From positions 12,833 through 76,832 of the forward strand of contig JAJCJC010000011.1 of assembly GCA_020555605.1 (NCBI GenBank): a DNA stretch of 64,000 nt, read 5' to 3'. The notes under the pieces were generated by a model. It made no database searches. It had not been told where the DNA came from and saw nothing but the letters and a program-made list of their open reading frames with translations. Made by a program: the position numbers and the translations under genes. This document shows, piece by piece, positions 1-8,451 of this stretch. Every line of letters begins with the position of its first letter. The stretch's first letter is position 1. Origin of the DNA: a bacterium 210917-SL.2.15. Lineage in GTDB: Bacteria; Bacillota; Clostridia; Oscillospirales; Oscillospiraceae.

Positions 1-2
1 AA

Positions 3-1865
3 ATCCCCATGCGCTTTGCATCCAGGGAAGAGGTCCGAACGCTCTCCATCGGCGAACGTTTCTTCGAGTTGGCCAAAGATAAGAATTTCTGCTCCCAGCG
101 CGGCTTAGTAGAACGGTTTGACAGCACCATCGGCGCGGCCACCATACTGATGCCATACGGCGGAAAGACTCAGCGCAGCCCCTCACAAGTCATGGCAGCC
201 CTGCTGCCCTGCCAGAGCCGTACCGAAGACTGCTCCGTTATGGCTTTTGGTTTTGACCCCGCGCTGTTCACTGCCGACCCCTACAACGGCGCCAAAGCCG
301 CCGTTACCGAATCGCTGGCCAAGCTGGTAGCTGCCGGCGTCAGCCCGGAAACCTACTATCTCTCCCTGCAGGAATACTTTGAGCGCCTTCGCCAGGACCC
401 GGAGCGCTGGGGCAAACCCTTTGCCGCCCTGCTGGGCGCGCTGGACGCACAAATCGGTCTGGGCGCCGCCGCCATCGGCGGCAAGGACTCCATGTCCGGC
501 TCCTTCAATGATCTGGATGTGCCGCCCACGCTGATCTCTTTCGCCGTGGCGCCCGCCAAGGCGCCGGAACTGATCAGCACAGATTTCAAAGCCGCCAACC
601 ACGGCGTGTACCTCTTCAAGCCCGCCGACGACTCCTTCGATGCCATCCGCGCCACTTGGCGGCAGTTTCACGCGTACTGCAAAGCCGGCAAGATCGCCTC
701 CGCCTGGGCTGTTTCCGGCGGCGGTGTAGCCGAGGGCCTGATGAAAATGAGCTTCGGCAACAAAGTCGGCTTCCTGGCCTCCGGCAACATCGACGCCGAG
801 CTGCTCTTCTCCAAGCAGTACGGCGCAATCCTGGCTGAATGTACCGAAGTGCTGCCCAGCGATGAGGCCAACGTCATTTCTGTGGGTAACACCGTGGACA
901 AGCCCGCCTTCTATATCAACGGCCAGGAATTCTCCATCGAATCCATTCTTGACGCCTGGGAGGCCCCCCTGGAGAGCGTGTATCCCACCCGCGCCAGCAA
1001 AGCCGGCCGCATCGAGCCCATCACCTGTCACGAGCGCAGCCCCTTGGTGGCCGCAGAGAAATTTGCCAAGCCCCGGGCCGTTCTGGCCGCTTTCCCCGGC
1101 ACCAACTGTGAGATCGATACCGCCATGGCTTTGCGCCGAGCCGGCATTGAGCCGGAGATTCATATGATCCGCAATTTGACAGCAACCGATCTGGAGCAGT
1201 CTGTTACAGAAATGGAACAGGCCATCCACGGCGCTCAGATGATCGTCCTGCCCGGCGGATTCTCCGGCGGCGACGAGCCGGACGGCTCCGGCAAGTTCAT
1301 CTGTGCCTTCTACCGCAACCCCCGCATCACCGAAGCGGTAGACGATCTGCTCTACCGCCGCGACGGTCTGATGCTGGGTATCTGCAACGGCTTCCAGGCC
1401 CTGCTGAAGCTGGGCCTGCTGACCACGGGCCACATCTGCCCTGTGGACGACACCTTCCCCACCCTGACCTATAACCTGATCGGCCGCCACCAGAGCCGTT
1501 ATGTGTCTACCCGCGTGGCCTCGGTCCACTCCCCCTGGATGACGCTGTGCAAACCCGACGAGCTGTACCATGTGCCCGTGTCCCACGGCGAGGGCCGTTT
1601 TGTAGCCAACGACGAGCGTATTCTGGAAATGTTCCGCAACGGCCAGATCGCCACCCAATATGTCGATCCCCAGGGCCGTCCGTCCATGGACGTAGAGTAC
1701 AATCCCAACGGCTCCGTGCAGGCTATTGAAGGTATTTTTAGCCCCGACGGCCGTATCTTCGGCAAGATGGGCCACATCGAGCGCAGCGGCAAAAACATTG
1801 CCCGCAATATTCCGGGCGAAAAATTCATGCCGGTGTTCGAGTCCGGCGCGGCTTATTACAAATAA
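3..1865 (+). CDS. purL: Phosphoribosylformylglycinamidine synthase, C-terminal half (partial)
   Basis: Makes formylglycinamidine ribonucleotide from FGAR, ATP and glutamine in purine synthesis. The reading frame is open to the left edge, so the first half lies outside the window. Visible are the second synthetase half (GKDSMSG motif) and a fused PurQ-type glutamine amidotransferase: nucleophile Cys in GICNGFQ (codon at 1383) and the His/Glu of SHGEGRF (codons from 1584). The fusion matches the long single-chain PurL of Clostridia, about 1,230 residues in total. A strong terminator follows at once, so purL ends its transcript here. The only oddity is the truncation by the window edge. Confidence 0.96.
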   Translation: MPMRFASREEVRTLSIGERFFELAKDKNFCSQRGLVERFDSTIGAATILMPYGGKTQRSPSQVMAALLPCQSRTEDCSVMAFGFDPALFTADPYNGAKAAVTESLAKLVAAGVSPETYYLSLQEYFERLRQDPERWGKPFAALLGALDAQIGLGAAAIGGKDSMSGSFNDLDVPPTLISFAVAPAKAPELISTDFKAANHGVYLFKPADDSFDAIRATWRQFHAYCKAGKIASAWAVSGGGVAEGLMKMSFGNKVGFLASGNIDAELLFSKQYGAILAECTEVLPSDEANVISVGNTVDKPAFYINGQEFSIESILDAWEAPLESVYPTRASKAGRIEPITCHERSPLVAAEKFAKPRAVLAAFPGTNCEIDTAMALRRAGIEPEIHMIRNLTATDLEQSVTEMEQAIHGAQMIVLPGGFSGGDEPDGSGKFICAFYRNPRITEAVDDLLYRRDGLMLGICNGFQALLKLGLLTTGHICPVDDTFPTLTYNLIGRHQSRYVSTRVASVHSPWMTLCKPDELYHVPVSHGEGRFVANDERILEMFRNGQIATQYVDPQGRPSMDVEYNPNGSVQAIEGIFSPDGRIFGKMGHIERSGKNIARNIPGEKFMPVFESGAAYYK

Positions 1866-1888
1866 CCCCCTATAAGCAGCAACAAAAC

Positions 1889-1938
1889 ACCCCCGGCGAA
1901 GTTGCCTTTCGGCAACCCCGCCGGGGGCATTTTTCAAA
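1889..1938 (+). terminator. Intrinsic terminator after purL
   Basis: A GC-rich stem (CCCCCGGCG with its complement, plus an inner GTTGCC/GGCAAC hairpin) is followed by ATTTTT. It starts 24 bases after the purL stop. Confidence 0.85.
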
Positions 1939-1949
1939 CAGTTCGTGGC

Positions 1950-2831
1950 TCACTCAAAAGCGAAGGACACACCGCACACATCCACCCGCTTCACCGTATC
2001 GCTGCAAAACAGCGTGCCGCGCTGCGGCAGAACCAATATCTGCGTACTGTAGTCCTCCCCTGCAGCGGAAATGGAGGCGGAGTTGTGGCCAAAGGAACGG
2101 ACGGCGGTGCCGTCACGATAAACGACCTGGAGCGATGCCATCACCTCCCAGGCCGCATCCGGAACTTCCTCCCGCGCAAGCTGCACGGACAATCCCAGGG
2201 GAGACAGCGCACAGACGCCCTCCGGGGTCTGCGCGAGGCGCTCCTCTGCCCGGCGCTGCACGGTCCAGGACAGGGATAGCGGCTCTTCCGGCAGCGCGGC
2301 ATCCGCCGGAACATCCGGAATGGTGAGCGCGCTCAGAGTCAGCGTCAGCGTCTTGCCCAGAAGATCCGTGTCCGGAAAGCGGAACGTGGACACACACTGC
2401 ACGCAGCCGCGCGCCGCGTCAAAGCCGGTGACCGCGGTAGCGCGGTAGTCCGGCGCCGTTCCTTCCGCCGCGCTGCATTGGGCCTCAAAGGCGAGGGCGC
2501 CAACATCCTGGTGCAGAGCCGACCGCGCCGCTGCCCAGTTCTCCGGCAGGGTCAGCTCGTAGTACAGGCAGATCAGATCTCCGCCCGCCGCCGTCTGGAC
2601 CAGTTCCAGAGAAACCGCGCCGCTGGAGACGCACTCCTCCACAGTCTGCACCAGATCGTTCCCGGCGCGGTCCGCCTCCTCCTGCTCCAGCGACAGGGCC
2701 TCCAAAAACCGCGGGTCCCATTGCACCTCCGTTTTCCCTGCCGTTCCTGCTTTCCAATACAGAATCGCACAAAACAGGATCAGGACAACGGCAAGAACTG
2801 TGATAAAAACTGCTGTTTTAGAAGTTCTCAT
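1950..2831 (-). CDS. Membrane-anchored protein of unknown function
   Basis: I do not recognise the family. The chosen ATG (2831) follows a GGGGTG ribosome site; an ATG 24 bases upstream has none. The 293-residue product has a short basic N-terminus, one hydrophobic helix (about residues 8-26) and a large acidic outside part. That part looks like two beta-rich modules with many alternating hydrophobic residues and ends in a cysteine-containing strand (DVCGVSFAFE). The shape recalls the extracytoplasmic part of anti-sigma-like or DUF4179-like clostridial proteins, but no sigma factor gene adjoins it. It stands alone, convergent with purL, and no clear promoter is visible upstream. Confidence 0.7.
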   Translation of the reverse strand: MRTSKTAVFITVLAVVLILFCAILYWKAGTAGKTEVQWDPRFLEALSLEQEEADRAGNDLVQTVEECVSSGAVSLELVQTAAGGDLICLYYELTLPENWAAARSALHQDVGALAFEAQCSAAEGTAPDYRATAVTGFDAARGCVQCVSTFRFPDTDLLGKTLTLTLSALTIPDVPADAALPEEPLSLSWTVQRRAEERLAQTPEGVCALSPLGLSVQLAREEVPDAAWEVMASLQVVYRDGTAVRSFGHNSASISAAGEDYSTQILVLPQRGTLFCSDTVKRVDVCGVSFAFE

Positions 2832-3120
2832 TGCGCATTTCACCCCGTTTTTCATATTTTAAGAAATGGAAAACATACAGAAAACGCATGAGCTGCCTTT
2901 TCCAGATGCAGCCTATACGCTCAATCAGATACTTTAATTCTATCCTTCCAGATACGGGAAGGTACCGTTGATTGTTTTCGCATTCGGCTGTACTGCCTGC
3001 TGGCAAAGCATTTCACACAATCATCTTCCTTCTCCTTGATGCGTTCATCATATCAAATCGTCCGATTTTTATCTATATATTTTTTATTTTTTTGTGCAAA
3101 ATATATAATTTTATTATATT
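2832..3120. other. Intergenic stretch without a gene
   Basis: About 290 bases between the membrane-anchored protein and the SMR-pair terminator. The part at 3060-3120 is very AT-rich. I see no convincing open frame, RNA gene or consensus promoter here. Confidence 0.5.
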
Positions 3121-3162
3121 ACAGCACAGCCCCCGGGGTTGCTTTCCCGGAGGCTGTGCTGT
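3121..3162 (-). terminator. Hairpin after the SMR gene pair
   Basis: ACAGCACAGCC pairs with GGCTGTGCTGT and has an inner CCGG pair. The minus-strand flank is A/T-rich rather than a clean T run, so termination is likely but not certain. Confidence 0.6.
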
Positions 3163-3188
3163 TTCTGGAAAAAGACAGGTTATTTTTA

Positions 3189-3521
3189 TCAACCATACAG
3201 ATTCATCAGAAGAATACCGATAATGATCAGCACCACGCCGATCAAGCCGGCTTTCGAAGTTTTCTGCCGGTAGGCGATGTAACCGATCAAAGGAGTGATT
3301 GCCGTACCCAAGGCGCCCCAGGTACCGTATGCAATGCCCATGGGAATGTGAGTCAGGGACATGCCCAGAGAGTAGAAGCAGATCACATAGCAGATAATGC
3401 ACACCAGACTTGGCTTGAGCTTGGTAAAGCACATAGTGGCAGGCAGTGTCGAGGTCGCCACGATTTCGGTTCCTACGGCAATGGCCAGGAACACATAGGC
3501 CATCCACATTGTAATTTCCAT
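3189..3521 (-). CDS. SMR-family efflux subunit (partner 2)
   Basis: A 110-residue, four-helix small multidrug resistance protein of the inner membrane. The key membrane Glu lies in the first helix (VGTEIVATS), and the GTWGALGTA segment matches the family's helix-3 packing motif. It follows its partner with a TAATG overlap (one base), so the two are translated together, as in EbrAB/YkkCD-type pairs that work as heterodimers. Such pumps swap protons for cationic compounds; the substrate cannot be read from the sequence. It shares the MerR-type promoter upstream of its partner. Confidence 0.92.
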   Translation of the reverse strand: MEITMWMAYVFLAIAVGTEIVATSTLPATMCFTKLKPSLVCIICYVICFYSLGMSLTHIPMGIAYGTWGALGTAITPLIGYIAYRQKTSKAGLIGVVLIIIGILLMNLYG

Positions 3522-3925
3522 TACCGTTTCTCCTCCTTCTCCTGCGCTGCCGGCACCACATTGTCCTTATCCCGGTCCTCTTTGGGCGTGCCGTACAGAT
3601 TCAGAATGAAAATACCAACACACATGATTGCAATGCCAAGCCAGCCCAGCGGAGAAATATGCTGGCCGAAAGCAATCAGGCCGATCATGGCCGCGCTGAC
3701 CGTACCGGCCGCCGTCCAAGTGGCGTATGATACGCTGAGGTTGATGTGCTGCAGCAGCTGGGCAAAAAACCAATAGGATGCAATGTATGCCAAAATGAGA
3801 CAAATGGTTGGCACCAGCTTCGTAAAGGCATCGCAGGCCTCCAGAAAACCCGTACCGATCTGTTCAAAAATGATCGAAATAACCAGAATACCGTAAGCCT
3901 GCTTTTTGTTTAGTTTCAGAATCAA
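3521..3925 (-). CDS. SMR-family efflux subunit (partner 1)
   Basis: A 134-residue small multidrug resistance protein: four helices with the conserved Glu in helix 1 (IFEQIGTGFLEA) and a charged C-terminal tail absent from its partner. The start is TTG at 3925, five bases after a strong GGGGGAG site; there is no closer ATG in frame. It is the first gene of the two-gene unit. Promoter elements with a 19-bp spacer lie upstream, and a MerR-family gene is next, so drug-responsive activation is the likely control. Subunit pairing is inferred from the family's known heterodimers. Confidence 0.92.
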   Translation of the reverse strand: MILKLNKKQAYGILVISIIFEQIGTGFLEACDAFTKLVPTICLILAYIASYWFFAQLLQHINLSVSYATWTAAGTVSAAMIGLIAFGQHISPLGWLGIAIMCVGIFILNLYGTPKEDRDKDNVVPAAQEKEEKR

Positions 3926-3979
3926 AAAATCTCCCCCTCTGTTTCCTTTTGATCCAATTTTTTGAGTAGCCTATCGTCA

Positions 3980-4010
3980 TTTATAAAGGTTGCCACTGTG
4001 TAAGAGTCAA
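3980..4010 (-). promoter_or_regulatory. MerR-type promoter of the SMR pair
   Basis: On the minus strand TTGACT (4005-4010) and TATAAA (3980-3985) are separated by 19 bp. This over-long spacer is the hallmark of promoters activated by MerR proteins through DNA distortion. The spacer carries an imperfect dyad around CACAGTGG. The merR gene is the adjacent upstream gene. Confidence 0.7.
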
Positions 4011-4119
4011 GAAATTTACAGCACTTTCACAAGGTTTTCCACCGAAAATCTTGGACTATTTTGCTGTTTTTCTGTTTTCTTCCGGAAATCCTTTTGCTTA
4101 TTTAGTCCATAAATCCTGA

Positions 4120-4162
4120 AACAACAAGAAAGTCTAACATTATGTTAGACTTTCTTGTTGTT
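4120..4162 (-). terminator. 43-bp near-perfect palindrome after merR
   Basis: Two 21-base arms (4120-4140 and 4142-4162) are exact complements around a single T. It sits eight bases past the merR stop. As RNA it forms a long hairpin; the T tract on the minus strand is short (TTGTTGTTT), so it could be a terminator or a protein-binding site. Confidence 0.6.
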
Positions 4163-4169
4163 CTCTCCT

Positions 4170-5060
4170 TCAGGACTCCCGCTTCCAGCGCTCCAGCCGT
4201 TCAAAGCCTTCCGCATCCTCCTGCACCGGCAGCAGCAGTTCCGTGACAAAATTTTCCTCCCGCGCCGTAGAATACACATCCAACACATGGCGCTCGTAGC
4301 AATCGCCCCGCAGCGTAAAACGGTGCTGTTGTGCCCACAGCAACATACGCTCGTAGCTGTCGCGCACGTTCCGCGGCGCTCCCAGGTGATAACTAGCTAC
4401 TGCCAAAAAACCGCCGAACCGCATAGTATTGTTCCGGCTCTTGCTGTTGGGAAATATGGTCTGCAGCAGTGTCATGCTGCGGTAGCTGTCCTCCATGCGC
4501 TCATCCACGGAATCGTATTTGACGTGAAACGCGCCGCCCATATCCACCATGGAATGACCGTCCCGCTTGCTCATGGTAAAGTATTCGATCTCCAAGCGCA
4601 TTTCGGAATCCTGCTCTTCCGGCGCGCGGTGACGCGTATAGTAAAAATACTGCTCCTCTGGAATATATTTCATGGTAATGGCGCGGTTCTGGTGCCGGTG
4701 TACTGCCCGCCCCTCCACCAGAAGGCCGTACCAAGCCCACAGGCTGTCCAACCGTTGATGGTAATATTCAATCTCGCTGCGGGTCTTGTCGATCTTCTGC
4801 AGAAAAAGGGCCTCAAAGCGATCCATATCCTGACCAGAAAGAGCCTCGCTGATTTCCTCCAAGCGGAATCCTTCGTCAATCAAATAACGGATCACCTGCA
4901 CTCGCTGCATGGTGCGCACGCTGTAATAGCGGTAATGACTGGGGTTTGCGATGCGGTCCGGGGTGATCAGCCCCACTTCTTCATAATAGCGCAGCATACG
5001 CTGGGACACATCGCAGATTTTACTCACCTGTCCGATGGTGTACAGCGTTTCTTGTTCCAT
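4170..5060 (-). CDS. MerR-family transcription activator with effector-binding domain
   Basis: A 296-residue regulator. Residues 1-70 form the MerR winged helix (YTIGQVSKICDVSQRMLRYY). A dimerisation helix follows, then a C-terminal domain of about 150 residues like the GyrI/BmrR drug-sensing fold. The ATG at 5060 is used because GGGAGGAGGAA precedes it at good distance; an upstream ATG at 5087 lacks a site. It lies just upstream of the SMR efflux pair on the same strand, whose promoter has the MerR spacing, so it probably senses a compound and activates export. The ligand is unknown. Confidence 0.9.
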   Translation of the reverse strand: MEQETLYTIGQVSKICDVSQRMLRYYEEVGLITPDRIANPSHYRYYSVRTMQRVQVIRYLIDEGFRLEEISEALSGQDMDRFEALFLQKIDKTRSEIEYYHQRLDSLWAWYGLLVEGRAVHRHQNRAITMKYIPEEQYFYYTRHRAPEEQDSEMRLEIEYFTMSKRDGHSMVDMGGAFHVKYDSVDERMEDSYRSMTLLQTIFPNSKSRNNTMRFGGFLAVASYHLGAPRNVRDSYERMLLWAQQHRFTLRGDCYERHVLDVYSTAREENFVTELLLPVQEDAEGFERLERWKRES

Positions 5061-5146
5061 ATGGTTCCTCCTCCCGCTGTGCGGCACAGCGGTTTATAGA
5101 AGCTGCGGGGAGACGATACCATCCACCGTCTCCCCGCACTCGCTTT

Positions 5147-5782
5147 TTAATACTGGCGAACCACCGCGGTGACCCGGCCCAGGATCGCAGCTTCACTGCC
5201 GTCGATCGGCTCATAGTCCGGATTCTCCGGCAGCAACCAGATCTCTCCGTTGCTGCGGTGCAGCCGCTTCACCGTAGCCTCCTCACCGATGCGCGCCACC
5301 ACAATTTCCCCATTGCGAGCCGTGGGCTGCTGCTTGACGACAACCAAATCTCCGGGCAGAATGCCCGCGTCCTTCATGGAGTAGCCCCGCACACGCAGGG
5401 CAAAATAGCCCGTGGTGTCGCCGCCCACGTCAAAGGTGAGGTAATCCTCCACACACTGCTCGGCCAGAATCGGCGCGCCGGCAGCCACAGAACCGACGAT
5501 GGGCACCCGCATATCCTGCGCCTCTACCTCCACCGCAGCCGGCGGCAGAGACCTGTCCTCCGCTTCGTCCAGGTCGATCAGCGGACGCAACGCGCGGCCT
5601 TTTCCGGCCCCCTTCTCGATGTAGCCTTCGTCCGCCAGGTTCTTCAGGTGAAAATGAACGGTGGACGGCGATTTCAGCCCCACGGCGTCGCCGATTTCGC
5701 GCACGGAGGGCGGATAGCCCTGCTCCTTCACGCACTGCACAATGAAGCGATAAATCTGCCTCTGCATAGTCTTGTGTTTCAT
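5147..5782 (-). CDS. lexA: LexA repressor, SOS response
   Basis: A 211-residue LexA. The N-terminal winged helix includes GYPPSVREIGDAVGLKS. The self-cleavage site is Ala101-Gly102 in SVAAGAP, and the catalytic pair is Ser135 (GYSM) and Lys172 (ATVKRL). RecA filaments trigger cleavage and relieve repression of DNA-repair genes. The ATG follows GGAGGAG by five bases. Its own promoter overlaps a LexA-like box, so it is autoregulated. It is downstream of dacA on the same strand but has its own promoter. Confidence 0.97.
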   Translation of the reverse strand: MKHKTMQRQIYRFIVQCVKEQGYPPSVREIGDAVGLKSPSTVHFHLKNLADEGYIEKGAGKGRALRPLIDLDEAEDRSLPPAAVEVEAQDMRVPIVGSVAAGAPILAEQCVEDYLTFDVGGDTTGYFALRVRGYSMKDAGILPGDLVVVKQQPTARNGEIVVARIGEEATVKRLHRSNGEIWLLPENPDYEPIDGSEAAILGRVTAVVRQY

Positions 5783-5814
5783 GGCGGCTCCTCCATCGGA
5801 TGGTTTATGCCCTC

Positions 5815-5853
5815 AGTATAGCACAGCCATACCCTGAATGCAAACATTTGTTT
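5815..5853 (-). promoter_or_regulatory. lexA promoter with overlapping LexA-like box
   Basis: Minus strand: TTGCAT (5838-5843), 17 bp, TATACT (5815-5820). The palindrome AAACATTTGTTT (5842-5853) overlaps the -35 box. It differs from the Gram-positive LexA consensus GAAC-N4-GTTC by one symmetric base per half, which fits a self-repressed promoter. Confidence 0.7.
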
Positions 5854-5955
5854 TTCTTTTGTTCGATTCTTTTTTCCGCTCTGCAATACAATTTTCAATT
5901 TTTTACGAAAATATCCTAAAATGTATTTTCTTTTTCCCATCGCCACAGTGCAGCG

Positions 5956-7041
5956 TCAGGAGCAATACATCTTGTACAGTTCCACGTGATCGTAAATGGC
6001 GCGCCAGGAGCTGTAGGCGTTCGCTGTGACGCAGAGATAGCCGTGCCCTTGCGCATCTTCTCCGTAGCTGGCGGCGCAATTGCCGGACTGCATCACATAG
6101 CCGGTCTTGGCCGCCACTGCCCGCACGGCGTTGTCGGCGTCATGATCCTCGATCTTGCGCAAAAACCAGTTGGACAAGATCTGCCCCTCCGGGTGTTCCT
6201 CTGTAGGGCGGGTCTCGTAGGAATGGGCCGAAAGCACTTGGCGGCACAGCGGATTGTCCATAGCCGCCTTGAGGATCACCGCCATATCTGTCGCCGTGCA
6301 GTGATGATCCTCGTCGTACAGGCCCACACAATTGGTAAAATGGGCCGTCTTGTCCAAACCAAGCGCGGCCAGCTTTTCATTCATCAGCGCCACAAAGGCT
6401 TCGTGGCTCCCGGCTGTGTAATAGGCCAGTGCCAGCGCCGCATCCGCCCCGGAAGAGAGGATTGTCCCATACAGCAGTTCCCGGACGGGAACCACCTCGT
6501 CCACTTCCAGTCCCACCACGCTGCAGTCGTTGACATAACAGTAATCAGTGATTTCACGGGTGATCGTCACCGTATCGTCCAGGGCCTCCTCGCTCTCCAG
6601 CTGTTCCACAGCCACCAGCAACGTCAGGATCTTCGTCATGGATGCGGGAGAAATTACCGCATCGGCGTCTTTTTCCGCCAGAATTTCTCCGCTTTCAGCA
6701 TCGATCAGCACCGCATGGCTGCTGGGAATCTCTTCGCCCAGCACCGCCGTGGCCGCCGTGGCCGCCGGGACAAACCGCGGCTCCTGCGGCTCTTTTGGCT
6801 GCTGCACCACCGCATTGCCCACCGCCGGAACGTCATCGACATCCCTGCCCGCCTCACTTTCCCGGTGTCCCATTCCGGACAGCAGCACCGCCGCGATCAC
6901 TCCGGCGGCCAGGAAGGGCGCCAGCAGCAGCATCTGCCGCCGCCGGCGCGCCCGAAACCGTTCCCGCCGCGCTTTGTCCCGCCGCGCCCGGCGGGCGGCC
7001 CGCTCTTCTTCCGTCATCGCTGTGGCATCGTTTCTTTCCAT
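5956..7041 (-). CDS. D-alanyl-D-alanine carboxypeptidase (peptidase S11)
   Basis: A 361-residue penicillin-binding protein of the DacA type, which trims the last D-Ala from peptidoglycan pentapeptides outside the membrane. The N-terminus is long and very basic (about 35 residues), then comes one membrane helix (37-57) and a proline/acidic linker. Active-site motifs are SMTK (Ser134, Lys137), SGAD in place of the usual SGN, and KTG in AAKTGYV. The ATG at 7041 has an AGGAG site; an ATG 39 bases upstream has none. The N-terminal membrane anchor with a basic cytoplasmic tail, instead of a cleaved signal and C-terminal amphipathic helix, is unusual for PBP5. Confidence 0.92.
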   Translation of the reverse strand: MERNDATAMTEEERAARRARRDKARRERFRARRRRQMLLLAPFLAAGVIAAVLLSGMGHRESEAGRDVDDVPAVGNAVVQQPKEPQEPRFVPAATAATAVLGEEIPSSHAVLIDAESGEILAEKDADAVISPASMTKILTLLVAVEQLESEEALDDTVTITREITDYCYVNDCSVVGLEVDEVVPVRELLYGTILSSGADAALALAYYTAGSHEAFVALMNEKLAALGLDKTAHFTNCVGLYDEDHHCTATDMAVILKAAMDNPLCRQVLSAHSYETRPTEEHPEGQILSNWFLRKIEDHDADNAVRAVAAKTGYVMQSGNCAASYGEDAQGHGYLCVTANAYSSWRAIYDHVELYKMYCS

Positions 7042-7187
7042 GTGCGCTCCTGCCTTATTACCAATGCACCGTCTGTGCATGCGTTTTTTCTATATGGGAT
7101 GTATTATACCAAAAAGTACAAAAAAATACAGCACCCGCGGAAAAGATTTCAAAAAACAGCTGCGGGGCGCTCCTGCTCGCAAGGGCG

Positions 7188-7222
7188 AAAAAAGGCCGCT
7201 CCCGATCGGAGCGGCCTTTTTC
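7188..7222 (-). terminator. Bidirectional terminator after secG
   Basis: GGCCGCTCC pairs with GGAGCGGCC, with A runs on one side and T runs on the other, so it works on both strands. It serves secG on the minus strand. Confidence 0.85.
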
Positions 7223-7235
7223 ACGGTTTTGTTGT

Positions 7236-7466
7236 TCAGGCGATCAGATTCAGCATCAGCGTTAGGATGATGAACACAGCGCCGATCCACTTGGTGGCCC
7301 TCGCCATCTTGGCGTCAGCCGTCTTGGCCTCGTGTTTACTCATAAAGGAATCCGCCACGCCGGCAATAGAGCCGGACAGGCCGGCGCTCTTACCGGACTG
7401 CATCATGATGATGCCGATCAGCAGCAAACCGCAAATCACTTGGATCACAGTCAGAAAAATGGTCAT
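7236..7466 (-). CDS. secG: Preprotein translocase subunit SecG
   Basis: A 76-residue protein with two membrane helices (about 3-22 and 56-75) around the conserved GKSAGLSGSIAG loop and a short charged segment. SecG is the small third subunit of the SecYEG channel and helps protein export driven by SecA. Size and motif match the family exactly. It has its own promoter at 7542-7570 and a terminator right after the stop, so it is a single-gene unit. SecY is encoded in the same window, in the ribosomal operon. Confidence 0.96.
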   Translation of the reverse strand: MTIFLTVIQVICGLLLIGIIMMQSGKSAGLSGSIAGVADSFMSKHEAKTADAKMARATKWIGAVFIILTLMLNLIA

Positions 7467-7541
7467 AGTTTTGTCCTCCCGCTATCGTTACAGCAAAAGC
7501 CTGCACGCCTTTGTATCTTTTTTGCTTATTTGCAGATTTAT

Positions 7542-7570
7542 ATGTTAGCACAGTTTTTGCCGCATTGCAA
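7542..7570 (-). promoter_or_regulatory. secG promoter
   Basis: Minus strand TTGCAA (7565-7570), 17 bp, TAACAT (7542-7547), about 75 bases before the secG ATG. Confidence 0.6.
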
Positions 7571-7609
7571 GGCTATTTTGAATTTTCTTTGCAATTTCAG
7601 CGTTTTTTC

Positions 7610-8365
7610 TCACAATCGCTCTTCCCAGGCGTTGCGGTACAGCTTTCCGGCCTCAGCTTTGGTGCCGTTCAGGCGCAGCAGCTCCTCCACCGTAACAAAC
7701 TCATACCCCTCCTCCTGTAGCCGGTCTACAATGCGCAGCGCCGCCTCCACGCTGGTGGGGTAGAAATCGTGCAGCAGAATGATGTCGCCATCCTGCACAT
7801 GGGAGCAGACGTGCTCGGTTACTTTGTCCGCGTCCAGCACCTTCCAGTCCTCCGGATCCACGGACCAGTAGACCATGGGCGTTTTCACCAGTTTTTTGCC
7901 CGTTTCGTCGATCAGGCCATAGGGCGGGCGCAGCCAGTATTCCCTTCCTTCACCCAGCACGCTGCTGAGCAGCACTTCGGTCTTGTTGATCTCCTGCAGA
8001 ATCGTGTTTTTGTCGCTTCCCGCCAGCCTTTGGTGACTGAAGGTGTGGCTGCCGATTTGGTGGCCGTTTTCAGCCATCCAGCGCACCAGCCATTCGTTGC
8101 CCTCGATCTGCTCGCCGATCAGAAAAAAGGTCGCTTTCACGCCCCGCTGCTGCAGCCCTTCCAACAAAACGGAGGTGGTGTCCGCCCGCGGGCCGTCGTC
8201 AAAAGTCAGCGCCACATATTTGGGCAGCGGTTCCCCGGTGCTCTCGTCGCCCACCTCTGCTGCGCCGCCCGCCGGCACCGCGGTGCGGCCCGGCTGCATA
8301 GCCAGCAGGCTCAGCGCAGCAGCCGCCAGCAGGCACACAAATGCCCGGTACCATCCTTTTGCCAT
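7610..8365 (-). CDS. Secreted or anchored polysaccharide deacetylase (NodB domain)
   Basis: A 251-residue protein with an N-terminal hydrophobic segment (about 8-24) that acts as signal or anchor, followed by a NodB deacetylase domain. Visible motifs are TFDDGP (54-59, catalytic Asp and metal Asp), SHTFSH (metal histidines), RPPYG and LLHD (catalytic His). Such enzymes remove acetyl groups from N-acetylglucosamine or N-acetylmuramic acid in the cell wall, giving lysozyme resistance or acting in sporulation (PdaA/PdaB types). Which substrate applies here cannot be told. It is separated from secG by that gene's promoter. Confidence 0.92.
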   Translation of the reverse strand: MAKGWYRAFVCLLAAAALSLLAMQPGRTAVPAGGAAEVGDESTGEPLPKYVALTFDDGPRADTTSVLLEGLQQRGVKATFFLIGEQIEGNEWLVRWMAENGHQIGSHTFSHQRLAGSDKNTILQEINKTEVLLSSVLGEGREYWLRPPYGLIDETGKKLVKTPMVYWSVDPEDWKVLDADKVTEHVCSHVQDGDIILLHDFYPTSVEAALRIVDRLQEEGYEFVTVEELLRLNGTKAEAGKLYRNAWEERL

Positions 8366-8451
8366 TCCATTCGCCCCTTCGCAATCATACTTTCGCTCAG
8401 TATGCCCGAAGGTGCGAGAAACGATACTGACAGTTCCTGCCGCCTGATCGT

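Noticed and set aside
183..1937. Long open frame antisense to purL
   Set aside because: It is the complementary shadow of a GC-rich conserved gene; the product is low-complexity and has no ribosome site or known motif.
3926..4119. Guanidine (ykkC-type) riboswitch before the SMR pair
   Set aside because: None of the conserved ykkC blocks is visible, and a MerR-type promoter explains control.
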